A DNA stretch of 64,000 nt from JAWXCE01 sp034440495 (GCA_034440495.1 JAWXCE010000032.1:1-64000); one strand, 5' to 3'; shown: positions 24,870 through 33,194, counted from the stretch's first letter. Notes: generated from the sequence alone by a model not told the origin. A program made the numbers and translations.

Positions 24870-25817
24870 TTAATTAAAAGACCTGGTTAGGCCGTTAATC
24901 AGCAGGTTCCAGCCGTCGATGAGAATAAAGAACATGATCTTAAACGGCAGGGACACAACAGTGGGCGGCAGCATCATCATGCCCATCGACATGACGAGAG
25001 TGGCGACGATCATGTCGATGACCAGAAACGGGAGCATGATGAGAAAGCCGATCTCAAACGCCCGACGCAGTTCGGAGACCATAAAAGCGGGGATGAGCAC
25101 GCGAAGCTCGGGGTTGTCGTCAGCCTTGGCTTCCGGCGTTGGCGGCGTTGGCGCAGGCTTGTCGTTAAGCTTCAGTTTTTCGCGCGCGATGTTCTCAAAT
25201 AATACGAGGTCTTTTTCCCGCACGTTCGCCCGCATGAAGGTTTTAAACGGCTGGGTGATGCGTATGTACGCCTCCTCTTCGTTAATTTGCCTATCCATAT
25301 AAGGTTTCAGGCCCGACTTCCACGCTTCGTCGAACGTCGGCGCCATGACAAATGACGTCATGAACAGGGCCAGGCTGATAAGGATGAGGTTGGCGGGCGT
25401 TGTTTGCAGACCGAGGCCAGTGCGCAGGAATGACAGTGCGATGATGAAACGGGTGAAGCATGTCACCATCATCAAAAGACCCGGCGCAACGGACAGCACG
25501 GTGATAATGATGATGAGCTGGATGGCTCGCCCGGTTGCAGTGGCGTCGCCCGGTGGCACAAGCGCGTCAAGGTTCAGCCCGGAGCCTGATCCTTGCGCGA
25601 ACGCAAAAGTGGACATCAAAAATGTTATTAAAATCAGAATAATTAAACTAGAGCGTGTCCGGTTTAGGTGAAAGCAGAGCACCCTCTTGTCATGGCCGGG
25701 CTTGACCCGGCCATCCAGTTTTTTTATTGGAGCGCAGCTTGGGTCTCTGGATGGCCGGGTCAATCCCGGCCATGACTCGGGTTCCATCATAATCGGACAC
25801 ACTCTAAGGGTTCTCAT
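24870..25817 (-). CDS. fliP: Flagellar export gate protein FliP with an in-frame repeat element in its signal-peptide codons
   Basis: FliP is a core channel subunit of the flagellar export gate. The mature part is normal: four hydrophobic segments (LIIIITVLSVAPGLLMM, LILISLALFMTSFVM, IGFLIMLPFLVIDMIVATLV and a C-terminal one) and FMRANVREKDLVLF. The frame starts at an ATG that overlaps the fliL stop as ATGA and gives 315 residues, about 50 more than usual. Residues 5-56 are encoded by a palindromic element (25651-25806). Removing it joins MRTL to SLIILILITFL and STFAFAQ, an ordinary cleavable signal peptide. Translation could also begin within the element; a GTG 11 codons before SLIIL is a candidate. 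Confidence 0.93.
   Translation of the reverse strand: MRTLRVCPIMMEPESWPGLTRPSRDPSCAPIKKLDGRVKPGHDKRVLCFHLNRTRSSLIILILITFLMSTFAFAQGSGSGLNLDALVPPGDATATGRAIQLIIIITVLSVAPGLLMMVTCFTRFIIALSFLRTGLGLQTTPANLILISLALFMTSFVMAPTFDEAWKSGLKPYMDRQINEEEAYIRITQPFKTFMRANVREKDLVLFENIAREKLKLNDKPAPTPPTPEAKADDNPELRVLIPAFMVSELRRAFEIGFLIMLPFLVIDMIVATLVMSMGMMMLPPTVVSLPFKIMFFILIDGWNLLINGLTRSFN
25651..25806. repeat. Nested palindromic (MITE-like) element inserted in frame in fliP
   Basis: The outer ends are near-perfect inverted repeats (GAGCGTGTCCG on the left, CGGACACACTC on the right, one mismatch), each bordered by TA. Inside is a second, larger inverted repeat built on CATGGCCGGG-type palindromes around 25691-25720 and 25752-25784. 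The TA borders look like a target-site duplication of the kind made by IS630/Tc1-mariner transposases. The insert with one TA copy is 156 bp, that is 52 codons, with no stop in the fliP frame. The inner sequence translates to motifs (RPSRDP, DGRVKPGHD) that recur across rhizobial genomes as remnants of such repeats. No transposase is encoded. Confidence 0.8.
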
Positions 25818-26314
25818 TCGATGGCAAACGTCCTGATCACGAGTTCTCGGATTTTGTCGTCGCTGCGCAGCCGCACGCGGTCGTTAAGGTCATCGCGCAG
25901 GAACATGAAGCCGCTGGCCCCCTCGATTTGCGCGAGTGTCACGGTTTTGAGGAAAGCGAGGATATCTTCGCCGACTTTGGCCGCCAGCAAAGGCGCATCG
26001 GATGGACGGCCTTCAAGCACGATAGACGCCTCAAGCCTCATCCAGATTTTCTTCGTACCGGCGAGGCTGACGACAATCGGCGATAGCGGCACAAGCGTGG
26101 CGCTGTTAAGCTGGTGCTGACGCGGCGCCCTGCCCGCAGGCGCAGGTACGCCCTCCTGAACAGTTACTCTCCCCGCGTCGGCGATTTGAGGACCGAGCAA
26201 CACCCCGCCAGCCGCCGCGAGAATCGTGACCAGCACAAACGCCACGAGTGTGGCGACAATGGATGAGCTTTTTGGCTCGCCCGGTGGTTTCCTGGGAGCA
26301 AGTTTTGTCGCCAC
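25814..26314 (-). CDS. fliL: Flagellar basal-body protein FliL
   Basis: FliL associates with the stator around the basal body. From the GTG at 26314 it has 166 residues: a basic Pro-rich N-terminus, one membrane segment (IVATLVAFVLVTILAAAGG), and a periplasmic domain with VPLSPIVVSLAG, WMRLEASIVLEG and a C-terminal LVIRTFAIE. The frame extends to 26404 but would overlap flgH by 80 bp; the GTG, with TTTTAAGGGCG upstream, starts just past the flgH stop. Its stop overlaps the fliP ATG. Confidence 0.9.
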   Translation of the reverse strand: MATKLAPRKPPGEPKSSSIVATLVAFVLVTILAAAGGVLLGPQIADAGRVTVQEGVPAPAGRAPRQHQLNSATLVPLSPIVVSLAGTKKIWMRLEASIVLEGRPSDAPLLAAKVGEDILAFLKTVTLAQIEGASGFMFLRDDLNDRVRLRSDDKIRELVIRTFAIE

Positions 26315-26324
26315 GCGCGCGCCC

Positions 26325-27053
26325 TTAAAACGGAATAACCTGATCGAGAATTTGCTGGCCGTAGGCGGGTTGCTGCACCTCAATGGTGCGCCCGCGCCCG
26401 CCATAGGAGATGCGCGCTTCGGCGATTTTTTCGTAAGACACAGTGTTTTCGGTCGAGATGTCGCGCGGCCGTACCACGCCTGCGACGGTCAGAACGCGCA
26501 CGTCGAAATTGACGCGCACCTCCTGAGTGCCGCTAATCATGAGGTTACCGTTGGGCATCACATCAGTCACGACGGCGGCGACCAGCAAATTGATGCTTTC
26601 AGAACGGTTAACGCCGCCCTGCGACTTGGTTTCCGTTTTGGAATCGACCGTTGTGTCCAGAGAGCCATCGCCCGACGCCGTCACACGCGGAGCCACGCCT
26701 GCAATGTTCAGGCCGTAGTTTAAGCCGAGGCTCAGGTCTTTTTTCGCGTCGCGCGAGCGGTTCGATGAGTTGTCGAGCGAGGCTTTATCCTTGATGATGA
26801 TTTTCACCGTCACCACGTCGCCAACCCGCGTGGCGCGGGGATCGCTGAACAAGTCTGAACTGGCGTCCTGCCAGAGCGAGTTGCCGCCTCGATAAACCGG
26901 GCGTCGCGTCGGTTCGCTGGCGATGGGCACGCTGGGCGGATGCAGGCCAGCGCCAACCGGCGTCATGTGCGGCTCGCGTCCGATATCGCGAACATCCACC
27001 GCACATCCGCTGACGGTTAAAGCAATCAGCACTGCAAGGTGTCGCCCGCTCAA
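26325..27053 (-). CDS. flgH: Flagellar L-ring lipoprotein FlgH
   Basis: FlgH forms the outer-membrane L ring. The 242 residues begin with a lipoprotein signal; the lipobox is LTVSGC with Cys 17. The conserved core has NSLWQDASSDLFSDPRATRVGD (in two parts), VKIIIKDKASLDNSS and GNLMISGTQEVRVNFDVR. The start overlaps the motE stop by 4 bp. It belongs to the flgB-to-fliP operon. Confidence 0.96.
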   Translation of the reverse strand: MSGRHLAVLIALTVSGCAVDVRDIGREPHMTPVGAGLHPPSVPIASEPTRRPVYRGGNSLWQDASSDLFSDPRATRVGDVVTVKIIIKDKASLDNSSNRSRDAKKDLSLGLNYGLNIAGVAPRVTASGDGSLDTTVDSKTETKSQGGVNRSESINLLVAAVVTDVMPNGNLMISGTQEVRVNFDVRVLTVAGVVRPRDISTENTVSYEKIAEARISYGGRGRTIEVQQPAYGQQILDQVIPF

Positions 27054-27577
27054 GACCTTCCCTCCGCCGGTTCCGCAAGATTACTGTCTGGCGGAGTTTT
27101 CTTATGCGGGGCTGTCCGCGCCGCGCCCGCGATGGTGGCGGAAAGGCGAGCGGCTTTAGCGCTTGCCATTTCGTTCATGATGGCGCTGGATTTGCGGACG
27201 CCCAGTTTGGTGAGAATGGCGGCAGCTACTTCCTCCTCCATCGCGGCAAGATGCGCGGCGGCGGCGTCCGGCTTCATCTGCGCGTATATTCCGACCAGAC
27301 TTTCCTGCGCTTTGGCGGCGAATTCATCGCGGCGCGCCAGCCACTTCTGATATTCGGCCATTTTGGCTTCAAGCTGGTGCGTGCGCTTTTCGAGGTCAGC
27401 CTCCAGCGCGGCGATAATGCCTTTCTGCCATTCCATGCGCGCGTCGGCTGCGGCGGAGGCGATGTTGCGGCAATAGCTTTCCGACGCCTTACTGCCAGCC
27501 ACGGGTTTATCGCCAGGGTCCTGGGCCAAAGCAACGGCAGGCAGGATAAAAATAAGTAGTGCAGCGGACATTCTCAT
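27050..27577 (-). CDS. motE: MotE-family periplasmic motility protein
   Basis: MotE of rhizobia is a periplasmic chaperone proposed for MotC. The 175 residues start with a short signal peptide (LLIFILPAVALAQ), a long coiled coil (around residues 45-95) and a MgtE-N/FliG-like helical piece with IYAQMKPDAAAAHLAAMEE and AAAILTKLGVRKSSAIMNEM. The start overlaps the flgI stop by 4 bp and its stop overlaps flgH by 4 bp, placing it in the same position as in rhizobial operons. Confidence 0.88.
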   Translation of the reverse strand: MRMSAALLIFILPAVALAQDPGDKPVAGSKASESYCRNIASAAADARMEWQKGIIAALEADLEKRTHQLEAKMAEYQKWLARRDEFAAKAQESLVGIYAQMKPDAAAAHLAAMEEEVAAAILTKLGVRKSSAIMNEMASAKAARLSATIAGAARTAPHKKTPPDSNLAEPAEGRS

Positions 27578-28800
27578 TGCACCACCAACTCGGCCTGGAG
27601 GGCGCCCGCCGACTTTATGGCTTGCAGGATCGCGATAATCCCTTGCGGCTTTAGGCCCATTCGGTTCAGCCCGCTCACCAGCGTGTAGAGATCCGTGCCG
27701 CGCATGATGGCGAGCGCGCCGCCGTCCTGTTGCGCCGAAACCTCCGTCTGCGGCGTCACCGCCGTTTCACCCTCGGAGAACGGCGCCGGTTGCGAGACTT
27801 GCGGCGTTTCCGTCACCCGCACGGTGAGGCTGCCATGCGAGACCGCGACCGTTGAGATTTGCACATCGCGCCCGATGATAATGGTGCCTGTGCGCTCGTC
27901 GATGACGACACGCGCCGCGGTGTCGGCTTTCACCATCAACTCGCCGATTTCAGCGATAAAGCGTGAGTGCGTTACGTCTTTTGGCCGCATGAGCGTGACT
28001 GTGCGCAGATCGTCCTCGCGGGCAGTGGGGAAGCCGTAGCGCGCCCGTGTGAAGCCGTTGATGGCGTCGGCGATGGCGACGGATGTGCTGAAATCTGGAT
28101 TGCGCAGCTCCAGCGCGATGTGTTTCTCATCCCTCAATTTACCCGGGGCGTCGCGCTCAACCAGTGCACCATTGGGGATGCGGCCAGTGGTGGGCACGCC
28201 CTGCGTCAGCTTCTCCGCGTCGCCTGAAGTTGCGAACCCCGTGACGGCAACCGGCCCTTGGGCGACGGCGTAAATCTGGTTATCGGCGCCAGCCAGCGGC
28301 GTCATGATAAGCGATCCGCCGGAGAGGGAACTGGCGTCGCCGAGCGAGGACACCGTGACGTCGATGCGCGAGCCGCGCCCGATGAAAGCGGGCATCTCCG
28401 CCGTGACGATCACCGCCGCGACGTTTTTTGTGCGGGTTCGCTGGTCGCGCACATTCACCCCCATGCGGTCAAGCATCGATTGCAGCGATTGTTGCGTGAA
28501 CGGCGCATTGCGCAGGCTATCACCGCTGCCGTTCAGACCGATGACGAGGCCGTATCCGACAAGCTGATTGGGCCGCACGCCGCGCACAGAGACTATGTCC
28601 TTGATGCGCGTCTGCGCTCGCGCCTCGCCCGGGGCTATCATAGTTATCGCTAAAATGGCGATGGCGAACTTATAAAACTTAGGAACTTTGCCTCCCTCAC
28701 CCCAATCCCCTCCCGACCGGGAGAGGGCGCGTTTAAAACTCCTTCTCCCGAGGGAAAAGGGTTGGGGTGAGGGGTGATATGCGCCTGTTTTAATCTTCAT
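27574..28800 (-). CDS. flgI: Flagellar P-ring protein FlgI with a repeat element in its signal-peptide codons
   Basis: FlgI forms the periplasmic P ring. The conserved body starts at ARAQTRIKDIVSVRGVRPNQ and continues normally (LVGYGLVIGLNGSGDSL, to GIIAILQAIKSAGALQAELVVQ). The ATG at 28800 overlaps the flgA stop as ATGA. Between it and the hydrophobic signal core (FAIAILAITMIAPGEARA) lie about 40 residues, much of it Pro/Arg/Gly-rich (HPSPQPFSLGRR, SRSGGDWGEGG), encoded by a palindromic repeat. No ATG, GTG or TTG exists between the element and the signal core, so the element is probably translated as a long n-region. The protein is 408 residues, above the usual length by about the size of the insert. 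Confidence 0.93.
   Translation of the reverse strand: MKIKTGAYHPSPQPFSLGRRSFKRALSRSGGDWGEGGKVPKFYKFAIAILAITMIAPGEARAQTRIKDIVSVRGVRPNQLVGYGLVIGLNGSGDSLRNAPFTQQSLQSMLDRMGVNVRDQRTRTKNVAAVIVTAEMPAFIGRGSRIDVTVSSLGDASSLSGGSLIMTPLAGADNQIYAVAQGPVAVTGFATSGDAEKLTQGVPTTGRIPNGALVERDAPGKLRDEKHIALELRNPDFSTSVAIADAINGFTRARYGFPTAREDDLRTVTLMRPKDVTHSRFIAEIGELMVKADTAARVVIDERTGTIIIGRDVQISTVAVSHGSLTVRVTETPQVSQPAPFSEGETAVTPQTEVSAQQDGGALAIMRGTDLYTLVSGLNRMGLKPQGIIAILQAIKSAGALQAELVVQ
28694..28775. repeat. Palindromic CCCTCACCCC-type element inserted in frame in flgI
   Basis: An imperfect inverted repeat: the left arm at about 28694-28727 begins CCCTCACCCCAATCCCCTCC, the right arm at about 28741-28774 ends GGGTTGGGGTGAGGGG, with an AT-rich loop (GTTTAAAACT). 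This is a common proteobacterial intergenic repeat type, here inside the flgI coding frame without a stop. It is different in sequence from the fliP element 3 kb away. Exact insertion borders cannot be fixed by eye, and no target duplication is obvious. Confidence 0.75.
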
Positions 28801-29288
28801 GGCGCACCCGCACTGACCGTTCCGTCCGCTATAACCACGCCCTTGACGGTCACGCCGCTTTCGGTGTTGCGCACATTGATGATGTCGCCGGGGCCACCGG
28901 GCTGGAGTGGCATTGCAGCGGCTGAGATGGTTAAGCCGCGTTGCCGGAATAGCAGCATAACCGCACGCCCCGGCATTACAACATAAGGTGCACGAACGGC
29001 GGCGAGCGGCACGGGTTGGCCGGGCATCAGCGTGCGTCGCGCGACCTTGCCAGCCAGAGTGGCCGTGCTGTCGAAGACGCCCTTGGCCGCGCTGGCGGCG
29101 AAGGCCCGCTCGCTTAACATCGATGCGTTGATGACATCGCCAGGATAAATTGTGGCGTTTGGTGCGGGGAGATGGCGATAAGCTGCGTCGTGGCCCGTCT
29201 GGGCTTCAGCGACGGCCAACCAGAACGCGGCGGAGAATGCGAGGAAAGCGCTAACTCCCCAGTTTGCAACTTCGGAAGGCCGCAACAT
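28797..29288 (-). CDS. flgA: Flagellar P-ring assembly chaperone FlgA
   Basis: FlgA is the periplasmic chaperone for P-ring assembly. The 163 residues have a signal peptide (VSAFLAFSAAFWLAVAEAQ), a SAF-like domain with IYPGDVINASML and VARRTLMPGQPVPL, and a C-terminal half with VMLLFRQRGLTISAAAMPL and GDIINVRNTESGVTVKGVV. The stop overlaps flgI, its product's client, as ATGA; its start abuts the flgG stop. Confidence 0.94.
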   Translation of the reverse strand: MLRPSEVANWGVSAFLAFSAAFWLAVAEAQTGHDAAYRHLPAPNATIYPGDVINASMLSERAFAASAAKGVFDSTATLAGKVARRTLMPGQPVPLAAVRAPYVVMPGRAVMLLFRQRGLTISAAAMPLQPGGPGDIINVRNTESGVTVKGVVIADGTVSAGAP

Positions 29289-30076
29289 TAGCGCATATCC
29301 CTTGCAACGGTGCCGAACATGGAATCTGCGGCCTGAATGACCTTGGAGTTCATCTCGTATGAGCGTTGCGCGGCGATCAGTTCGGTGATTTCCTTCACCG
29401 GATCGACGTTGGAGTTCTCAAGATATCCCTGCTGCACAGAGGCGAAACCCGGATCGCCCGCGACGCCGGTCACGGCTGCGCCGGACGCCGTCGTCTCGCG
29501 ATATAAATTGCCCCCAAGCGGCTCTAGCCCTACATCGTTCACGAAATTTGCCAGGCTAAGCTGCCCAAGCTCCTGCAGCTCCGCCTCGCGGCCAACGCGC
29601 GCGTAAACCTGTCCGCTTTCATTGACAATGATTTCGGTCGTGTTTTCGGGGACGGTCATGCCGGGCTGCACCGTATACCCGTCCGCGGTGACGATTTCCC
29701 CCGTAGCGTTTTTGTTGAAAGCGCCAGCGCGGGTATAGAGCACGTCGCCCTCGGCCGAGTTGACTTGAAACCAGCCGCGCCCGTTCAACGCCAGATCGAG
29801 CTTGTTGCCGGTCTGCGTTAGCGCGCCCTGCAAATGCAGATTTCGGATCGCGGTGGTGCGCACGCCAAGACCAAGGTTCGCGCCCTCCGGCACCGGCTCC
29901 TGACCGCCGCGATTGGGAGCGCCCGCCGCCCGCTCCGTTTGGTAAAGCAGGTCGGTGAACTCCGCCCGCGCCCGCTTGAAGCCGGTTGTGTTGATGTTCG
30001 CGATGTTGTTGGCGATCACCTCGACGTTGAGCTGCTGGGCGGTCATGCCCGTCGCGGCGATGGAAAGCGCTCTCAT
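29288..30076 (-). CDS. flgG: Flagellar distal rod protein FlgG
   Basis: FlgG is the distal rod subunit. The 262 residues have the conserved N-terminus (MRALSIAATGMTAQQLNVEV, then IANNIANINTTGFKRARAEF), the FlgG-typical LGLGVRTTAIRN, and the C-terminal VKEITELIAAQRSYEMNSKV. Length is exactly as expected. It follows fliE by 12 bp. Confidence 0.97.
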   Translation of the reverse strand: MRALSIAATGMTAQQLNVEVIANNIANINTTGFKRARAEFTDLLYQTERAAGAPNRGGQEPVPEGANLGLGVRTTAIRNLHLQGALTQTGNKLDLALNGRGWFQVNSAEGDVLYTRAGAFNKNATGEIVTADGYTVQPGMTVPENTTEIIVNESGQVYARVGREAELQELGQLSLANFVNDVGLEPLGGNLYRETTASGAAVTGVAGDPGFASVQQGYLENSNVDPVKEITELIAAQRSYEMNSKVIQAADSMFGTVARDMR

Positions 30077-30088
30077 GATTTTGCGGCC

Positions 30089-30391
30089 TTATATGGAGGT
30101 GCGGCTGAGTTCGAGGTAAGCCGCCACGGCTTTGTCGCGGATAGTCATGGCGGCGCTTAGGGTTTGTTCGGCGGACATGACAGCCTCTACAGTCTGCTGG
30201 ACCGAGGCTTGGCCATTTATCCCCGCTATCGAGGCGCTTTCAGCCGCACGCAGCGAGGCCATCGCGTTTGAGGCCGCGCTGGCGAGCGCCGCGCCGAAAT
30301 CAGATTCCGCGTCAATGGCTGATGCGCCCCTTGTGTGTGTGGCGGTTGCGGTCGAAGCTATGCCCGACATTGCTATGCGGTCGATAATCAT
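30089..30391 (-). CDS. fliE: Flagellar hook-basal body protein FliE
   Basis: FliE links the MS ring to the rod. The 100 residues have the typical Ala/Ser-rich helical start and the conserved C-terminal helices VQQTVEAVMSAEQTLSAAMT and AVAAYLELSR. Its ATG shares a base with the flgC stop, which supports co-translation. Order flgB-flgC-fliE is standard. Confidence 0.93.
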   Translation of the reverse strand: MIIDRIAMSGIASTATATHTRGASAIDAESDFGAALASAASNAMASLRAAESASIAGINGQASVQQTVEAVMSAEQTLSAAMTIRDKAVAAYLELSRTSI

Positions 30392-30807
30392 TATGCCCTC
30401 AGTAAATCTATAGTTGACGCCAGCATGTCGCGCACCTGCTTCACCATTTGGAGATTTGCCTCATAGGTGCGGTTGGCCTCGCGCATGTCGGCCATTTCAA
30501 TGAGCACGTTCACGTTGGGCAGCTTCACGTAGCCACGCTCGTCCGCCGCCGGGTTGTCGGGGTCGAACTCGACACGCGGCGGTTTATCATCCGCGCCGAT
30601 GCCGTTGACGCGCACCCCTGCGCCGCCCTCCGTCTCGTCCAGCACGCTCTCGAAACTAATGGTCTTGCGCATATACGGATCAGCGCCAGGTGTGCGACCC
30701 GTTGACTCCGTATTCGCCAGGTTTTCCGAAACAACCCGCAAACGGTGCGATTGCGCCTGAAGACCCGATGCGGAGGATTGCAGCGCCGATGCGAGCGGGT
30801 CGAGCAT
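30391..30807 (-). CDS. flgC: Flagellar proximal rod protein FlgC
   Basis: FlgC is a proximal rod subunit. The 138 residues have the rod N-terminus (ALQSSASGLQAQSHRLRVVS, ENLANTESTG), a PYMRKTISF stretch and a C-terminal helix with NVLIEMADMREANRTYEANL. Three bases separate it from flgB. Confidence 0.96.
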   Translation of the reverse strand: MLDPLASALQSSASGLQAQSHRLRVVSENLANTESTGRTPGADPYMRKTISFESVLDETEGGAGVRVNGIGADDKPPRVEFDPDNPAADERGYVKLPNVNVLIEMADMREANRTYEANLQMVKQVRDMLASTIDLLRA

Positions 30808-30810
30808 GGC

Positions 30811-31191
30811 TTATCCTTTCGAGGCTGACAGCAAAATGCGGTGGAAGGACTTCACGACCGCCGAATTCAGCGAAAAAGCGCGTTGCGCCTCGCCGGATTT
30901 GACCAGCTCCTGATCAAGGCTGACGCTATTGCCGGAATGCGCCGTCGCCCACGCCGCGCTATCCCGAACTCCTGTGGTCTGAAACGCCGCGGCGGGCGGC
31001 AACATGTGCATGGAAGCCGTTTTCACCAGCTTCAGCGCCGTGCTGTTTAGTATATCGCTGAAAGGCTCAACGTCCTGCGCCTTAAATCCCGGCGTGTTAG
31101 CGTTGGCAATGTTGCCGGCAATGGCGGCCTGCTTTGCGCCCAGCCATTCGTTGCGCCGGAATGCAAGATCGAAAAGATGGATGGCCGTCAT
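30811..31191 (-). CDS. flgB: Flagellar proximal rod protein FlgB
   Basis: FlgB is the first proximal rod subunit and the first gene of the operon running through fliP. The 126 residues contain the N-terminal LAFRRNEWLGAKQAAIAGNI with ANANTPGFKAQDVEPF, and a C-terminal helix with SLDQELVKSGEAQRAFSL. The ATG lies about 50 bp downstream of the YaiI-family stop, so an operon promoter may be close to or inside that gene. Confidence 0.95.
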   Translation of the reverse strand: MTAIHLFDLAFRRNEWLGAKQAAIAGNIANANTPGFKAQDVEPFSDILNSTALKLVKTASMHMLPPAAAFQTTGVRDSAAWATAHSGNSVSLDQELVKSGEAQRAFSLNSAVVKSFHRILLSASKG

Positions 31192-31240
31192 GCCCGTTGC
31201 GCCCCTTTGTTCGGCGCAATCCTGGAATGTTTAGCTTATC

Positions 31241-31738
31241 TCAAGCTGACGGCGTGGAAGCGGCCCCGAACCCTGCGCGTTTCAGCCGGACAATGGCGGC
31301 ATCGAGCGCGGACAGGAAATTGCTGCGGTCGCGCGGCAGAAATGGCCTCGGGCCGCTGGTAGTATGTCCGGCTGACCGCAAATCCTGCATCAAATTGCGC
31401 GTCGCTAGCGTCATACCAATCGACGCCTCGTTTAACGGCCGCCCGGTGGGGGAGATAACGTCCGCCTCAACTTGCAGGCAGCGGTGGGCCAGAGGAATAT
31501 CGGCTGTAATGACGATATCGCCGCGAGAAACCTTTTCGGCGATCCAGTGGTCGGCGGCGTCGGGGTCTTCGCTCACGACGACGCGCTCGATCATCGGCGT
31601 GCGTGGAACGGCGATCGGACTGTTGCTTATGATGTACACCTTGATCCCATAACGCTCAGCTACCCGGTAAATCTCCGCCTTCACCGGACATGCATCGGCA
31701 TCGACATAGATCGTTATCGGTTTCGATCCCTCGCTCAT
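31241..31738 (-). CDS. YaiI/YqxD (DUF188) family protein
   Basis: A conserved protein of 165 residues, family YaiI/YqxD (DUF188, PIN-like fold). The N-terminal motif ITIYVDADACPVKAEIYRVA and SRGDIVITADIPLAHRC are diagnostic; D10-like acidic residues suggest metal-dependent nuclease chemistry but function is not established. The ATG at 31738 is chosen over a TTG at 31759. It is upstream of flgB on the same strand but has no known flagellar role. Confidence 0.9.
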   Translation of the reverse strand: MSEGSKPITIYVDADACPVKAEIYRVAERYGIKVYIISNSPIAVPRTPMIERVVVSEDPDAADHWIAEKVSRGDIVITADIPLAHRCLQVEADVISPTGRPLNEASIGMTLATRNLMQDLRSAGHTTSGPRPFLPRDRSNFLSALDAAIVRLKRAGFGAASTPSA

Positions 31739-31802
31739 CGTGGCTAACACCCTACGCAAATCAAACCGTCATGCGACAATTCTGATTTATCGGACATAGT
31801 AA

Positions 31803-33194
31803 TCAGAATTCGCCGCCGGTTCGGAATTCCGGGCCGGAGTCGTCGCGACTTGAGCGCCCACCGGAACTGCTGGAGCCGCGCCGGTATCCATCTCCGGAGC
31901 GTCCGCGCCAGCGATGTCCGCTTTGAGTGCGCGCCCAATACTCCGCCGCAGTTATCAGCCCTTGCAGCAATTGATTGAGCAGCGTTTCACCGCCGGAGCC
32001 GGGCTGAAAAACCGATCCTGGTTCATCATAGCCCGCGCGCCGGAAGCCTGCCGCGATACGTAGAAGCTCCTGCTTGCGGGCGAAAGCAGCCTCCAGCGCC
32101 TCGCTTTTCGTTTTAGCCAACTCCTCTAGCGATGTGATGGCGCCAGCCAGATTGCCGATCAGGTTTACGATTTTGTCATCGCCGGGGTCGTTTGTCTGGC
32201 GCGCGTCCGCCAGCAGAGCGCTTAAGCTCTGCCCCTCCAGAAAACTTGTGGTGCTTTCAATAGCTTCCTGAAACGAGGCGTCCTGCCCTTCGGCGTAGCG
32301 TTTGAGCTGATTGTCCGTCTCGATCACCTCGGCGTTGAGCGCCTCCAGGTTTGCGGTTGACGCCTCGCGCTGTTTGCGCAGCTCCTGCATCTTGTCGTCA
32401 AGCTCGGCCCCCACAATTTCGCGGATTTTTTTGCCCTCAATCTTGTCCACCGCGTCCTGTTCGACCTGCAGCGTTTTTTTCAACCTTCCCACGTGCTCGT
32501 CCAAACGCTCTGGAATGTCGGTCAGCATGGTGAAGTTTGCGCGCGCGTCCGGATAACCGACAAGGCGGGCTACCCAATCGTCCAGCCAGCGCACCACGCC
32601 CGTCGCTTCATATTCGGACGTGCCGTATTTGCGATTCCACAAATACATGAACAGCCGGTCGCCACGGTAGGGTGCGCCCTTTGCCTCCAGTTCATCGTGG
32701 GATTTCTCTGCCTTGGCGGACGCTTTCTTCACCATGCTGAGAAGTTCGTCATGACGTTTACTGTGCCCGCTGTAGGTCGGCTCCTGCGAAAGCTCCGCAC
32801 GTGCGCGCCCGACCGCTGCATCCAGTTTTTTCTCAAGCTGGTCGATCTGTTTGTCGAGGCCGCCTTGTTCGGCAATCAACTGCTCACGCTGAGTGCTGGC
32901 TTGCGCCGAGCGCCGCTTGAGCGCTGTCACGGTTTTCTGGCGAGCCTGCAGAACGCCGCGAACTTGAAGATTTAGCTGATCGGCCTCGTCAATAACGCCA
33001 TCGACAACAGCCAGTTGCGCGCGAAACTGAGCGAGTTCGCGAAACGCTTCAAGCCGCTGCGCAACAAGTTTGGCCTTGTCCTGGTTGGCTTTCTCCAGTT
33101 CCGCGTTCAGGCGCGTGGCGGTCTCGCTCACATCGCCCAGCGCCTTTTCAATGGAGGCGAGCGTTTGCCGCCCGGTTTGCACGCCGGTCACCAT
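31803..33194 (-). CDS. Long coiled-coil protein of the TelA-like operon
   Basis: A soluble 463-residue protein with two long coiled-coil stretches (about residues 10-165 and 225-305) flanking a compact segment with RLFMYLWNRKYGTSEYEATG and VVRWLDDWVARLVGYPDARA. It ends in a disordered Gly/Ser/Arg tail (RGSSSSGGRSSRDDSG). I do not recognise a named family. Its ATG overlaps the end of the preceding one-pass membrane gene by 7 bp, so it is the third gene of an operon with a TelA-like protein. The structure suggests a scaffold or tether; no catalytic motif is visible. Confidence 0.75.
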   Translation of the reverse strand: MVTGVQTGRQTLASIEKALGDVSETATRLNAELEKANQDKAKLVAQRLEAFRELAQFRAQLAVVDGVIDEADQLNLQVRGVLQARQKTVTALKRRSAQASTQREQLIAEQGGLDKQIDQLEKKLDAAVGRARAELSQEPTYSGHSKRHDELLSMVKKASAKAEKSHDELEAKGAPYRGDRLFMYLWNRKYGTSEYEATGVVRWLDDWVARLVGYPDARANFTMLTDIPERLDEHVGRLKKTLQVEQDAVDKIEGKKIREIVGAELDDKMQELRKQREASTANLEALNAEVIETDNQLKRYAEGQDASFQEAIESTTSFLEGQSLSALLADARQTNDPGDDKIVNLIGNLAGAITSLEELAKTKSEALEAAFARKQELLRIAAGFRRAGYDEPGSVFQPGSGGETLLNQLLQGLITAAEYWARTQSGHRWRGRSGDGYRRGSSSSGGRSSRDDSGPEFRTGGEF

